DNA of 64,000 nucleotides from Phoebastria nigripes (lineage: Eukaryota; Chordata; Aves; Procellariiformes; Diomedeidae): contig JAYKAV010002794.1 in assembly GCA_035582835.1 (NCBI GenBank), positions 815,004-879,003 on the forward strand, read 5' to 3'. Below, piece by piece: positions 11,586-23,500 of this stretch (its first letter is position 1; each line of letters opens with the position of its first letter). The notes under the pieces are model-generated. The model did no database searches and was not told where the DNA came from. It was given only the letters and a program-made list of their open reading frames with translations. Made by a program: the position numbers and the translations under genes.

Positions 11586-11749
11586 AGGGAGGAAAAGGGG
11601 CGCGTGTCTACGAGNGAGCTTTATAATGGCGCCCTGAGCCAATCGCAGACCCGGCGAACTGAGACGCAACAGAGTCGTCAGCGCCGCTGCCCAACCCGTG
11701 ACCGGCAGGGCAGCCCTGACCAATGCCNTCGGGGAGGCGCTCCGCCAAT
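11586..11749 (-). promoter_or_regulatory. RPLP1: RPLP1 promoter: TATA-like box, CCAAT boxes and pyrimidine start tract
   Basis: Read on the minus strand, TATAAAG at 11625-11619 sits about 25 bases upstream of a pyrimidine-rich tract (CCCCTTTTCCTCCCT, within 11604-11586). That tract would give the 5' TOP start typical of translation-machinery mRNAs. Upstream, three inverted CCAAT boxes lie at 11639-11643, 11720-11724 and 11745-11749. The start site itself is inferred. Confidence 0.7.
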
Positions 11750-12110
11750 CGCAGCGTAGCGGGGGCTGACGGGAGCGTGGGCAGGGCTCCGATGGGCGTA
11801 GCAGCGCCACAGCGGCCATGGCGCGGCCCGGCCCGGCCTGGCCCAGGCAGCCTCGTACGGCCTCCGGGGGGCGCTGAGGCTCCCTGCCCGCCTCCCTGCC
11901 TGCCTTCTCGGGAGCCGCTGCTCCCGTGGGGCCACCGCGGGTGCGGAGTCGGGTCTTGCCTGTGTCCCGGCGCTGAGCGGCCCCGCCCGGCCCGTGGGAA
12001 AGGCCCTTCCCTTCCCGTCCCGGGCGGGCAGGCACACTGCCGGCTTCTCTGCGGCTCTCCGCGCTCCGGAGCGGCGCTGCAGGAGTCCTCCACGTTAAAG
12101 ATGTTGTCTC

Positions 12111-13194
12111 CTCGCAGAGATCTTTTTTTTCCCCCTTCTTGTGAGAAAAAAAATCGTCTCAAGATGTGTCGTTATTATACATTATATATACAAGAAGAGG
12201 GAGTATGGACTGCGAACTACCAAAAAAAGAAAATACAATACGGAATACTCATCAGAGCCGACACGGTTGGTGTAATGATTGACCAAGAGGTTAACGCGGT
12301 GGACGGGAGTGGCTGGGACCTGCTTTTTCTGTGTGTTGGGCAGTGTCCCCAGACCTTCGATGGAGATACAAACTAATACCATTTACATCAGAATACAGAA
12401 TTGCCAATTTCTGTTCATGTTGCCCAAAAAAAAGTATGTACCGTGTTCTGGATTTAATCAGTGCTGTTATTTAGGGTGTCATCACTGTTAAATGCACAAT
12501 TTTCTGTAATGTGCATACATAAAAAAATGAAAAGAGGGGCAGAATGAGGCATTTGTGAAAACTTCACACATCCCGACTGCTACAGAACTTTGTAACCTTC
12601 TGAGCCTTAGCAAATTCCAGCATTTCACTCAGAAAGAATAATCAGATTATGAAAAATAAATGTTCCCTGATTTTTATGTGTTCTTGACAGATGCGCATTT
12701 GATGGGCATCACTCAAGAGTCACGCAGAGTGCAGTTTATGTGCCATAGCGCTTGCTCAGAGTCCTGGGACACAGGACGGATTTAGACCTTTGAGAAGGCG
12801 CCGATAGGAAGGGCTGAATCAATTGTGCTCTATCTGTTGCTCTTTCAGCAAATGAAGTCCCCTTCAGACTGTGGTTCAGGTAACAGTGACATCAACAGAG
12901 GCGTTTCAGCTGAGTCAAATGCAGCTGAATCAGTCAGGACTGCATATTTTTATTTTAAATGGTGAATTGGCAAGATGGGCATGTTTTTCATTCCTTCAGA
13001 AAGATGGGAGGTTGGTTTGAAAATATTTTGTCAAAAGGAACATGAGAAAATAGTTATTTTGAGCGAGAGGTGGGTACTTAACTGAATCAAAATATCTTCC
13101 CCACCAAAACCAAGCTTTATTTTCTATTTATATACAATCAACCAACTTCCAGACAAGAGTGAAGTTACTTAAACAGCATTTTTTCATAATGTTG
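12111..13194. other. Intergenic spacer upstream of RPLP1
   Basis: AT-rich unique-looking sequence between the RPLP1 CpG island and the CR1. No exon, repeat or RNA gene recognised. Confidence 0.5.
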
Positions 13195-13524
13195 TTGATG
13201 CAAGCTGCTCCGGAGCAAGTCCGGTCCGCAGCGGAGCGGCAGATCTCGGCGCACATGGGGGTTTCCTGAGGCAGGGAAACACCAGGGCAGTGGAGACACC
13301 CACCAGGAGCCGGCAGCTCTCACGCGAGACCTGACGAGGCCTGGGTGTTACCAGAGCAACCGCGGCCAGCCCCCACACCTATAAAAAGCAGCCTAGGGCG
13401 CGCTAGCGACCAGAGCGGGCAAACAGCCTGGCGCAGCAGTTTGCTCAGGAAGGCCGTCGTCACCCTACTAGCTCAAAAGGTCAGTTCAATTGGTGGTCAT
13501 CACCCTTCCAGAAGGAGCTTAGCT
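13195..13524 (+). promoter_or_regulatory. CR1 5' UTR, presumed internal promoter
   Basis: GC-rich leader shared, in the opposite orientation, with bases 1-160 of the window. LINE promoters lie in the 5' UTR. Here the block contains CTATAAAAAGCAGCC at about 13380, an unusually good TATA-like sequence. Its activity is inferred only. Confidence 0.55.
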
Positions 13525-14624
13525 ATGGTATCCACCCGGCAGAAAGTCATGTTCTCTGCACTCACCAGAACTGATGTGGCAACCCAGACAGAGCTCCCAT
13601 GAAAACATGCAGCCATCCACGTCTCAGGTTGCAGGGAGCGCCAGAGCCTTTCACTGGTAACGGATGGCAGTAGTGAGAACAGCTGTGTGAGGTGTGACCA
13701 AGTGGACCACCTGCTCAGCCTGGTGGCAGAGCTACGAGAGGAGGTAGGAAGGTTAAGGAGCATCAGGGAGTCTGAGAAGGAGACAGACTGGTGGAACCAT
13801 ACTCTGCCCTCCCTGAGACAGAAACAGGAACAGCCACCAGAAAAAAACCAAGATCAAGGAGATCCTGTATCCTCCCCCCACCAGACAGAAGGGAGTAGCT
13901 TAAAGGAAAGGAGTGAATGGAGGCAAGTCCACACTTGGGGCAGCAGGCCAACCCTACCTCGCCTTCCCAGCTGCCTCTGTACAACAGGTATGAGGCTCTG
14001 GATGTGGAAGGTCAGTCAGTGGATGATGTAGATGATGGTCCATCTACACCAGAGGTGTTGCCAAGGTCAGAAAGACCTACCCCCCGTATCACGACCACCT
14101 CCATGAGGAAGAAAAGACAGGTTATAGTTGTAGGCGACTCCCTTCTAAGGCGAACAGAGAGTCCAATATGCTGGACAGACCCTCCTCTTAGGGAAGTCTG
14201 CTGCCTCCCTGAGGCCCAGGTTAAGGACATCACTAGGAAGCTTCTTAGCCTAGTACGGCCCTTGGACTGTTACCCATTACTGCTCTTCCATGTGGGTGGC
14301 GATGAAGTCGCAACACGTAGTCCAAGGGCAATCAGAAGAGACTTCAGGGCCTTGGGATGGTTGGTAAGGGAATCTGGAGCACAGGTAATTTTTTCCTCTA
14401 TCCTTCCAGTTGCAAGCAGCGACATTGGAAGAAACAGATGCAGCCAGTCTACTAATACATGGCTCTGTAGCTGGTGTCACCACCCCAATTTTGGGGTTTT
14501 TGATAATGAGATGGTCTACACAGCACCAGGCCTGCTGGTGTCGGATGGGATTCATCTTTCTCAAAGGGGGAAGAGGGTCTTTGCTCATGAGCTAGCGGGA
14601 CTGATTGACAGAGCTTTAAACTAG
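13525..14624 (+). pseudogene. CR1 ORF1 remnant with SGNH/esterase-like domain
   Basis: Starts at ATG 13525 (MVSTRQKVMF) and meets a stop at 13600-13602. In the same frame further on lies a Cys-pair and coiled-coil segment (CVRCDQVDHLL, LREEVGRLRSIRESE). The frame then shifts into a region starting near 13917. From about 14104 this has the CR1 ORF1 esterase-like fold: VIVVGDSLLRR (block I serine), FHVGGDEV (block III) and SDGIHLSQRGKRVF (block V Asp/His), ending ...DRALN before TAG. Esterase domains are known in CR1-like LINE ORF1 proteins. Block III normally has Gly-x-Asn-Asp; here the Asn position is Gly, so even the domain as read looks inactive. Confidence 0.82.
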
Positions 14625-14685
14625 ACTTGAAGGGGGAGGGGGATAATATCAGGCTCGCCCGTGACAAGACAAGCCATGGGACGAC

Positions 14686-16195
14686 ATGCCAAGGTTAGAG
14701 GGACGGGGTGCTAGTGAGGGCCCTCAGCCTGTTGCTCTGAGACTTGCTGGGTACACTGGAGCACACTTGAAATCTTATGGAGATGAGCCAGGGGCTCCTG
14801 AGATAATAGGATCCAACAGGGCAACACCAGTGAAATACCTCAAAGGAATTAAGGGGTGTTCCTCTAAGAAGGTGACACGGCCAACAGCCCAGCTGAAGTG
14901 CCTCTACACCAATGCACACAGCATGGGCAACAAACAGGAGTCAGAAGCCACCATGCTGCTAGAAAGGTACAACCTAGTTGCCATTACTGAAACTTGGTGG
15001 GACAGGGAGGTGATTCCAGACAGCCAGCATGGCTTCACCAAGGGCAAGTCCTGCCTGACCAACCTNGTGGCCTTCTATGATGGAGTGACTACATCAGTGG
15101 ACAAGGGAAGAGCTACACATGTCGTCTATCTGGACTTCTGTAAAGGCCTTTGACACAGTCCCCAACAACATCCTTCTCTCTAAACTGGAGAGGTATGGAT
15201 TTGATGGATGGACCATTCAGTGGATAAGGAATTGGCTGGATGGTCGCATCCAGAGGGTAGTGGTCAACGGCTCAGTGTCTGGATGGAGATCAGTGACAAG
15301 TGGTGTCCCTCAGGGGTCCGTATTGAGACCGCTACTGTTTAATATCTTCATCAATGACATAGACAGGGGGATCGACTGCACCCTCAGCAAGTTTGCAGAC
15401 GACACCAAAATGAGTGGTATGGTCAACACACCTGAGGGATGGGATGCCATCCAGAGGGACCTGGACAAGCTGGAGAAGTGGGCCCGTGTGAACCTCATGA
15501 GGTTCAACAAGGCCAAGGGCAAGGTCCTGCACCTGGGTCAGGGCAATCCCCAGTATCAATACAGGCTGGGGGATGAAGGGATTGAGAGCAGCCCTGCCGA
15601 GAAGGACTTGAGGGCACTGGTGGATGAAAAGCTGGACATGAGCCAGCAATGTGCGCTCGCAGCCCAGAAGGCCAACCGTATCCTGGGCTGCATCAAAAGA
15701 ATCGTGGCCAGCAGGTCGAGGGAGGTGATTCTGCCCCTCTCCTCTGCTCTGGTGAGACCCCACCTGGAGTACTGCATCCAGCCCTGGAGCCCTCAGTACA
15801 AAAAAGACACAGACCTGCTGGAGCGGGTCCAGAGGAGGGCCACAAAAATGATCAGGGGGATGGAACACCTTTCCTGTGAGGAAAGGCTGAGAGAGTTGGG
15901 GTTGTTCAGCCTGGAGAAGGGAAGGCTCCGAGGAGACCTTATTGCAGCCTTTCAGTACTTAAAGGGGGCTTATAAGAAAGATGGGGACAGGCTTTTTAGC
16001 AGGGCCTGTTGCGACAGGACAAGAGGTAATGGTTTTAAACTAAAAGAGGGTAGATTCAGACTAGATATATGGAAGACTTTTTTTACAATGAGGGTGGTGA
16101 AACACTGGCACAGGTTGCCCAGAGAGGTGGTAGATGCCCCATCATTGGAAGTGTTCAAGGTCAGGCTGGTCGGAGCTTTGGGCAACCTGATCTAG
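14686..16195 (+). pseudogene. CR1 ORF2 remnant: endonuclease start fused to reverse transcriptase
   Basis: From about 14893 it encodes the beginning of the APE-type endonuclease (LKCLYTNAHSMGNKQ, then ITETWWD). At about 15010-15025 it jumps in frame to the reverse transcriptase (SQHGFTKGKSCLTN), so most of the endonuclease and the first RT blocks are missing. A one-base insertion near 15140 (DFCKAFDTV broken as DFCKGL) shifts the frame. From 15119 a 358-codon frame carries GVPQGSV, FINDI and FADDTK (RT catalytic Asp pair), the thumb and the C-terminal region with [13 protein letters not shown]. It cannot be autonomous. Confidence 0.9.
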
Positions 16196-16283
16196 TTGAA
16201 GATGTCCCTGCCCATGGCAGGGGGGCTGGACTAGATGACCTTTAAAGGTCCCTTCCAACCCAAACTGTTCTATGATTCTATAA

Positions 16284-19200
16284 GTCAGACTTTCAAAAAT
16301 AAGCTTGAGCAAAATAATTCAAGGATTTGCAAAAAGCCTGAAAGCTTAGAATCCTAAAATGACAATTTTCCATTACCAGCAAAGCGTATCCAACAGCCTA
16401 CTATTGTAATGCTCCTTCATAAAAATCTAAGGATTTATTAGACCATTACAAGTAAAAACTGAGGTAGGCAAGAGAGACTTGACCTCTTGTATCCATTCCT
16501 TCCCCATGATAGAAACAACTCAAAGTTTTCGCTAAATGAAGATTTGACACTACTTACTGCTGGAGATGATAAATGCAGAGTGTTGCAGCACTTAACTTGT
16601 GGGTGCTTAACCCTATGAGTGGGGTCACCAGCTCTGAATTTAAGCATTTACTAAACTTCCTATACAAGGCACAGGGCAAATATCTACATTTTTAGTACCT
16701 AACTCAAAGTAGCAAATAAATGCATCCTTCCATTAGGATGTAAAATCCTGGAACCTCTGTCATTGTTAGGTGCTTGAAGATGGGATTTCACAAATTACCT
16801 GCATAAGCCTGCCTTGTCCATCCCTCACTCCGGTGTTGCCATAGCCCCCCATGTGAAAGCACTCAGAGCTGTGCTGATAGGTCCATGAGACGATCTGACA
16901 GAAAACTAGCAACACAGAAAGAAAAGATTCCTTTTCAATCAAATGAACTTGCCAATGATGGCGGCCTGGGAAATGAGTAACAGAAGTGTGCAAACAAACG
17001 ACAAAATTATAGGCGTAATAGAGACCAGTCATAATTTGCTTATGAAGGAAGTTCAGATATAGTATATCAGTTCCAAATATCAGGAAGCAGAAACTGGAGT
17101 TTGTTCAAGGGCATCAGGATCTCAGAGTAACTCCTACTACAGCACTTCTGGAAATGTACAGCTTGTCAACAGGCTAAAAAAACTGCAGGAGACCCAAGCT
17201 ATTCAAATAAGAAAGATTCCCTCCCAAGTGGATCCTACACCAGATTACATTTATATGCGTGAGGAAGGAACTGAAGATTAGACCAGCCCACATAAGGAGC
17301 TGCTCAGATAGATAGCTTTTATTTTATGTCTAAAGGTACTACCAGCTAAGAAACCCAACAATGTTAGATTCAGCATCTGAAACGTCTGCTCCACTGAAAA
17401 CATCCTGCGTTAAACAGAAAGTAACTTATTTTGCAGGATTTAAATAGTGGGTATGTGTCATCGTGCTCTTTAGACAGTAGAGGAAATCTAGCTTCACTGA
17501 ACTTGCAGGTTCTCTGTATTCCAGCGATTCTTGTTGCAATGATCAGCGTATTTAGTGCTGTTGTACTGAAATTGAATACATTTGGGGACAGTATGCAAGC
17601 ATTCCTATTGCTTGTGGATATGAAGCAAGGTGAATGATGGGGGCTGGCTTTTTCTATTCTGCTTTAGTGGTGAAAGTAGGAATGGAAATTTGTGTGGGCC
17701 CTAACAGAGGGAGGAGGAACACTGATAACAGTTCTGATATAACAGTTCTTAAGCTAAAAATTATTAAAAATGCTGATGCATTGTTAAAAAATAAAATATG
17801 AAGACCTAGAACTTAATTGTGACATCCATATAAGCTTAGGCTTTCGTTGGTAAAGATGTTAATTAAATGAGATTTGCCTACATCCTTGCTTCATGGCTGT
17901 CTTGCTGCATCTATCGAGTGACACTGATAAGGCTGCTCTGTAGGGGCTCAGAATAAAGTTATGATGAAAACAAATCACTATGCAATAAGTAAGCTAAAAA
18001 TCAGTTTTTCTGCTTCCCAAAGCTTTTTGAAGCCTAGCTATCCAGTCTGGATTGCTGGTTAATAAAGCTCAGTTCCAAGGCAGACCAAGGGGTAAGGTCT
18101 AGAAATCTGCAGTGGTATGTGCTTTTCACCTCTGATCCTGTAACTGTCTATAATTTGTAAAATCTATTTAACACATCACCATCTTTCTGGAGCAGAACAC
18201 TCTCCGTTCTAGATGAATCTATAGCAAATAGATGGGGGCTAAAAAGAAAAAAAAGTGTACATGCTTCTGTGTATTCTACAATTCCAGGGTAGTGTGTTAC
18301 TTCCAGGATGATGAGTTACTGGGACTTGGTCCAGAAAAGCAATGTTCTGGTTTAGGATGATAATAAAACTGTGTTGCTAGCAAGCTGTTACAGGATAGCA
18401 CAGGAGTGTCTTCATGATAACAAAACAAGTAACTTGGGTATGAAACATCCCTGAGGTGGATATTTTACACTTAGAGGATGGTGAAGAGCAGTGGCAGAGA
18501 TTTGGCTGATGATACGCTTGTGCATTACTTCCCAGCCAAGAAAGGAAAACATCAGCAAAGTGTGGATGAACTGAGGTGATTCTTCCTTTCTTAAAACAAC
18601 AGCCTCAAGCTCTTGTCCCAGCTCTCAAGGCTGCACTTTTTCATTGTCCAATAACTGGTGAGTTATTGATGGTTTGGGGGCCTTTGCCTTCTGCCTGCAC
18701 CGATAGTTTCAGGGCCCTTGCTGTTATCCCACGCAAACATCACAGCATGAGACACCTGGTATCAAGTTCCAGTTCACAGAGTAAGCTCTCACACAAGATG
18801 GTAACAGGTCTGACAAACCAGGATTGGGGCCTTCTGGAGTTAGTATAAGGCCTATGGCCTCTTAATAGCAGGACAATAGTATTTTCACCAGACATTGGGT
18901 ACAGAATTGCTTATATAGTTATGCTGTATTAGCACGCATATGTTTGGGTTCAAAACAAACTAGCATTAAAGCCTGCATAGTGATTGTTCTGTGGTTCTAG
19001 AAAACTGCATCCTATTGTGACTCGATACTAAGGAAGCAAGAACAAATAGGGTAGGTGAAATGGCAAAGTCTTACATCTGTGACTTGAAGACAACATCTCA
19101 AAACATGAAACAACACAAATTAAAAACTTAGCCAGTTATAAGACCAGCAGGTAGGGAAGTCATTTGCATGCCCAAAAAGGAGAAAAGATATGACTGCTTG

Positions 19201-19556
19201 ACAGAAAAGAAAAAAAACCCCAAGATTCCCTTAGCCTCTAAATGGGCTTTGTCTTGCCCAGAATCACTTACATCTTCTGTACAGTCTCCTAAAAGCAATC
19301 ACTGTATGACAGTGAGAGGACTTAAAAGTAGATAAGCCATTTTAGGTTGTCTTTCTTACTGCAGTCCACCTTAATCTCTGTACAGTTCCCTTTCTTTCTC
19401 TAGTAGTTCATTATTTTTTTCTTGTTTAAACTGTTCAAATGGTCTAAATTATTCATTGGCCCTGAGAGGATCCTAATTTGGCTATACAAGCCTGTATCTC
19501 CTGGTTTTAGCAATTAGCCACACTAATGATCTTCAGGTTGTTGATCATCATCAACA
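16284..19556. other. Intergenic, no recognised gene
   Basis: AT-rich sequence between two CR1 copies. Open frames are short and resemble nothing I know. No RNA gene or clear repeat seen. Confidence 0.5.
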
Positions 19557-20061
19557 GGGTAGGAAGGCTCTACAGAGGGATCTGGACAGGCTGGATCGAT
19601 GGGCTGAGGCCAATTGTATGAGGTTCAACAAGGCTAAGTGCTGGGTCCTGCACTTGGGTCACAACAACCCCATGCAACACTACAGGCTTGGGGAAGAGTG
19701 GCTGGAAAGCTGCCTGGCGGAAAAGGACTTGGGGGTGCTGGTCGACAGCCGGCTGAATATGAGCCAGCAGTGTGCCCAGGTGGCCAAGAAGGCCAACGGC
19801 ATCCTGGCCTGTATCAGAAACAGTGATTGTCCCCCTGTACTCGGCACTGGTGAGGCTGCACCTTGAATACACGTGAAATGTGTTCAGTTTTGGGTCCCTC
19901 ACTACAAGAAAGACATTGAGGTGCTGGAGCATGTCCAAAGAAGGGCAACGAAGCTGGTGAAGGGTCTAGAGCACAAGTCTTATGAGGAGCAGCTGAGGGA
20001 ACTGGGGTTGTTTAGCCTGGAGAAAAGGGGGCTCAGGGGAGACCATATCGCTCTCTACAAC
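19557..20061 (+). mobile_element. CR1 LINE fragment (C-terminal RT part), truncated at both ends
   Basis: Matches the ORF2 stretch at about 15440-15945 of the longer CR1: CTACAGAGGGATCTGGACAG, TGAGGTTCAACAAGGC, CTGCACTTGGGTCA, ATGAGCCAGCAGTGTG, and a tail into GGGGAGACC. Translated landmarks are [35 protein letters not shown] and RRATKL. The 3' UTR and tail are absent. Frameshifts are present. Confidence 0.92.
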
Positions 20062-20489
20062 CCAAACCTAAAGCAACTGTAGACCATTACGTTGTTTTCT
20101 CCATGTTTGTTCATGAAGAGTCTCAGGTACAGTATTTGCTTCCCTTATCTTCTTTTTGGAAACTACTTTTCTCCCTAGCTGTTTTTGCTTTTTTGTTTTG
20201 TGTTGTGTTTTTTTTTTTCCTGATAACTAGGTTATTACAACAAAGAACAAAACTCTGTTACTACTTAAAACTGAAATAATCAGCATACCTAACATATCCC
20301 CAATAGGTGGTGCTGCATCTTTTTCATAGCGTTTAATTGTTGTATTGTTGGCCCTGATCACCTAGAAAAGTTAAGTCTTTCTTGAGTGAACTGAAGTTAG
20401 CAATCTAATAATAATAAATACCTTGGTGGTTTGTTTTTTTTTTTTTTAATGAATAAGTATTGCAATTCATTTGGCAAAAGAAATCAAGT

Positions 20490-20572
20490 GTGGCTTAGTA
20501 GCTTAGCAATTAGGACAGTCATTTGGTTGTGGAGAGACAAAAATCAGATTTTGGTCCCTCTGCNATGGATTA
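20490..20572 (+). repeat. Possible decayed tRNA-derived SINE head
   Basis: TGTGGCTTAGTAGCTTAGCA resembles an RNA polymerase III A box (TRGCNNAGYNGG). About 45 bases on, CAGATTTTGGTCCCTCTG resembles a degraded B box (GGTTCRANTCC). This layout is typical of old tRNA-derived SINEs in amniotes. It is too degraded to be a tRNA gene, and the family cannot be named by eye. Confidence 0.4.
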
Positions 20573-23500
20573 ATTGTGATTAAATCAGTAATTGTAAAAT
20601 AATAAACAGTCTCTGGGGAGGGGACCAGAACTCTCAAAGTCTTTGTAACAACATGAACACATTAGATCATAGAGTACTGGTCATCTTCACTTTTGTTCTT
20701 ATCTCACTCATTTTATATTCTTATGCAAAGCAGAACACAGATTATGTGAGAAGTCTAATGCACACACTCCAGGATGATATCTTAAACATTAGGCCAGTTG
20801 AGAGCCGGAAAATGTAAGCTTAAATCCCTTCAGAGTCAAGAATAAAATTTACATCTTTCTGCTCTGAGTAGAATTTTTTGTTGCTGTGTCATTGTTATCA
20901 ATGACTAAAAGACATTTATAAACTGTGGGTTTTTTTAATTAATTTAGTTTAAAAAGGGAAGGGTTGTTACTTAGCGAGATCAATGTATGTTTTCTCATCA
21001 AAAGAAAAGCTGTATCGTTTGTAACTAGCCTATTTGTATATAAAGTATTTACCCCAGATTGCCGCTGCTGATATAAATGATTTTTAAAAGCTGTTCCTAA
21101 ATACCATCTTTGCTTCCAAAATGATTAGAACATGCTCAGTTTTTCCAAAACTAGTAATTCGTTCTTTGAGAGATCAGTTTCAGCCAGCTTGAAATCCAGC
21201 AGTTTTGATAGGTATCGTGTCCAACATTCACTCAATTTTTTCTTTAAAGAAACCTGATTTTAAGTGTTTAAGCAGTTCTTCTTATACTACTATATAATTG
21301 TTAATGTAGCATATAAGAGCATGTATAAAAGAATGCTTTTATAGAGTTTTCAAACCACACCTTCAAACCAAACCCTTTCAGTAACTGAGGTCTTTTTTGG
21401 GTGAAATTGCCCGGTAAGACATAATTAGGTTTCACTGTGCTCCAAAACATCGATTGTCAGTGACAGAAAGCATTAGAAATAAAGCAAGTGACATGGCCCA
21501 AAATGAGTGTGCGTCTGTTACTTCACAAAAGAGAGCTGTAACCGTCCTTTCCTCAGTAACACAGAAATGCTGCTGGAAGTCTGCAGTAGCATGAAAATAG
21601 CCTGCAGGAACAGCAGGACTTCTACATGAGAAAACAGTGCTTAAATAAAACTATTTAACTAATTTATTATTTAACTGATTGTGTAAGTCTGCAGTCTGCT
21701 GTATACACAGCGATAAGCCCTTTTGCTTATTAAGTGCTAAATCCACAAAAATCAGCTTTAAATCAATACGAGTATATTGCACGCTAGGATGTTCCAGGTA
21801 TTAACTGCTGTTTTCGGGATCTCTATTTTCCAGGGTATTTCTGAAATCAATTGCAGAGTATCCTGTGGAGCCCGAGAGAAGTGTGGGATATGTTTATTGT
21901 TTTGTGGAACCTCCCCTTATATTTCACCTATCTTCTGTTGCTTGTTAGCTTGTTATTTTCAAACTGCTAGCAGAAAACTGTAATCTCCTTTTTTTTTTTC
22001 TTTTGCAACTATGTGAGGCATCAGATGAAGTTCCATGTGGGTACATCCCTTTAGCATGTAAGCTTCACTGACCATTGCTTTCAGGCCAGGATTTCACAAG
22101 CAGAATGATGTAGAAAGGTGAGACAGAATTATCTGTGTTTATGTGTCCAACAGTCAGTCAGTTTGTTTTTTGTCCATCAATAGGACAGAGATGGCCATTT
22201 TCCTGGAACTCTGTATTGAGCTCATTCCACATGTCTACGAACATGATCTGATGGAGGTTAGCTTCAGTGCTGCTAGTCAGGGTGACCAAATTAGTCAAGT
22301 GGACTTTTCTAGAAACCTATCAGTGTATTTTTATGCTCCCTTGTACTTAAATGCAGACGGTCTAACAGGCATGATAGTGTGCGTAATGTTAGAGGGAGTT
22401 ATCTTCCTGATCAGACTGAAGAGATTGATTTAAATATAGTATCAAAAAAATTAGATGTCAATACAAGGACTGCATGGTTTCCCCCGTCACCTCAGCATTT
22501 AGTACTATCTAATATAGCAGAAAGGCCAAATTTGCCTCAGATAACTCTCTTCTGGCTCTTAGTTTTGGGGATTTCTCTCCCCATCCCCCACCCCGTTTTC
22601 AGCCTCTAGTAAGGTTATATAGCATAAACCAGAAATTATTGGTGGTTGTGCAAAAATGTTACCCAACTCCTCACAGAGAGGAAAACAGCAACCCCTTTGC
22701 CAGCTCCCTTGTTCATCTTTATAATTTTGCTAGAGCTACTTGGCTTTACTCTAGAACTAAAGTTGACCCATGATTTTGTCCTTTATTTGTTTACAGTTAC
22801 TGGTAAATCTTTACTTTCCAGCAACTTGAGGAGCTTGGAATGCAGACAAATCCAAAATCACTCCAGTGAAAACTCTAGTGGTGACAATGGCTTCAGGAAC
22901 AGTACACTTGAAGTGAAAACTGAGCTGTTAATAGCAACCCTTGAATATCTACAAGTATGACCCAAAGGGAAGACTAAACATATAGTTGATGTAACTTTGG
23001 AACAATGAGATGCTGCTATATCACTTCAAGTATGAACTGATGAAGGAGGATATTAATTGGTTTGACGAACCATACAAGCCGTATGTTTGCCTCGTCCTTT
23101 GGCAGTTAATATTTACTGAAGGAATTCAGTTGACTTTGAAGGTGCTTGACTGTTCTGGGATGAAAACTGCATTATTTTTTTTAAAGGCTTCCACATGAAA
23201 ATGGAGTAGGTGAATGAAAGTATGGATCATAGCTGCTATACTGTAATTCTGTAGGTAACACTTTCTGGTGGAAGCGAGCATCATTAACTTGCTCTTTGCC
23301 TCCTTGGCAGGTTTAAGATGGTTTTTTCCTTCTTTCTCCTCCTGAAAGGAAGAGGTACCAATGAGGTGATTACAAAAGGATGACCGTTCCTGCAGGAGTC
23401 ATCATCACTGATATCTCCTGGGTCTCAGTGCATCATACTGAGCAATACTATGCCTCTTTCACATTATTGCTAGTTGGTATTCCCCCGTACTAAACTTTAC

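Larger units (their letters stand above)
11050..12110. promoter_or_regulatory. CpG island over RPLP1 exons 1-2 and upstream
   Basis: Dense CpG and high GC from RPLP1 intron 2 through about 600 bases upstream of the gene. The long open frames on both strands here are a base-composition effect. A divergent non-coding transcript from the plus strand is possible, but I see no coding exon. Confidence 0.75.
13195..16283 (+). mobile_element. CR1 LINE with preserved 5' UTR and 3' tail, internally deleted
   Basis: CR1 non-LTR retrotransposon in transcriptional order: GC-rich 5' UTR (about 13195-13524), decayed ORF1 (13525-14624), a short linker, ORF2 remnants (14686-16195), and a 3' UTR with the highly conserved GCAGGGGGGCTGGACTAGAT and CCTTCCAACC segments, ending in a GTTCTATGATTCTATAA tail at about 16283. 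It is about 3.1 kb against roughly 4.5 kb for complete elements. The shortfall is explained by a deletion inside ORF2 at about 15010-15025. Stops and frameshifts make it dead. I saw no clear target-site duplication, as expected for CR1. Confidence 0.93.

Noticed and set aside
11037..12376. Long open frames (up to about 330 codons) around the RPLP1 promoter
   Set aside because: They cross RPLP1 exons and introns in wrong frames or lie in the CpG island, with Arg/Pro/Gly-rich composition and no recognisable domain.
20490..20572. Functional tRNA gene
   Set aside because: The B box is degraded and no cloverleaf can be drawn; an old SINE head fits better.
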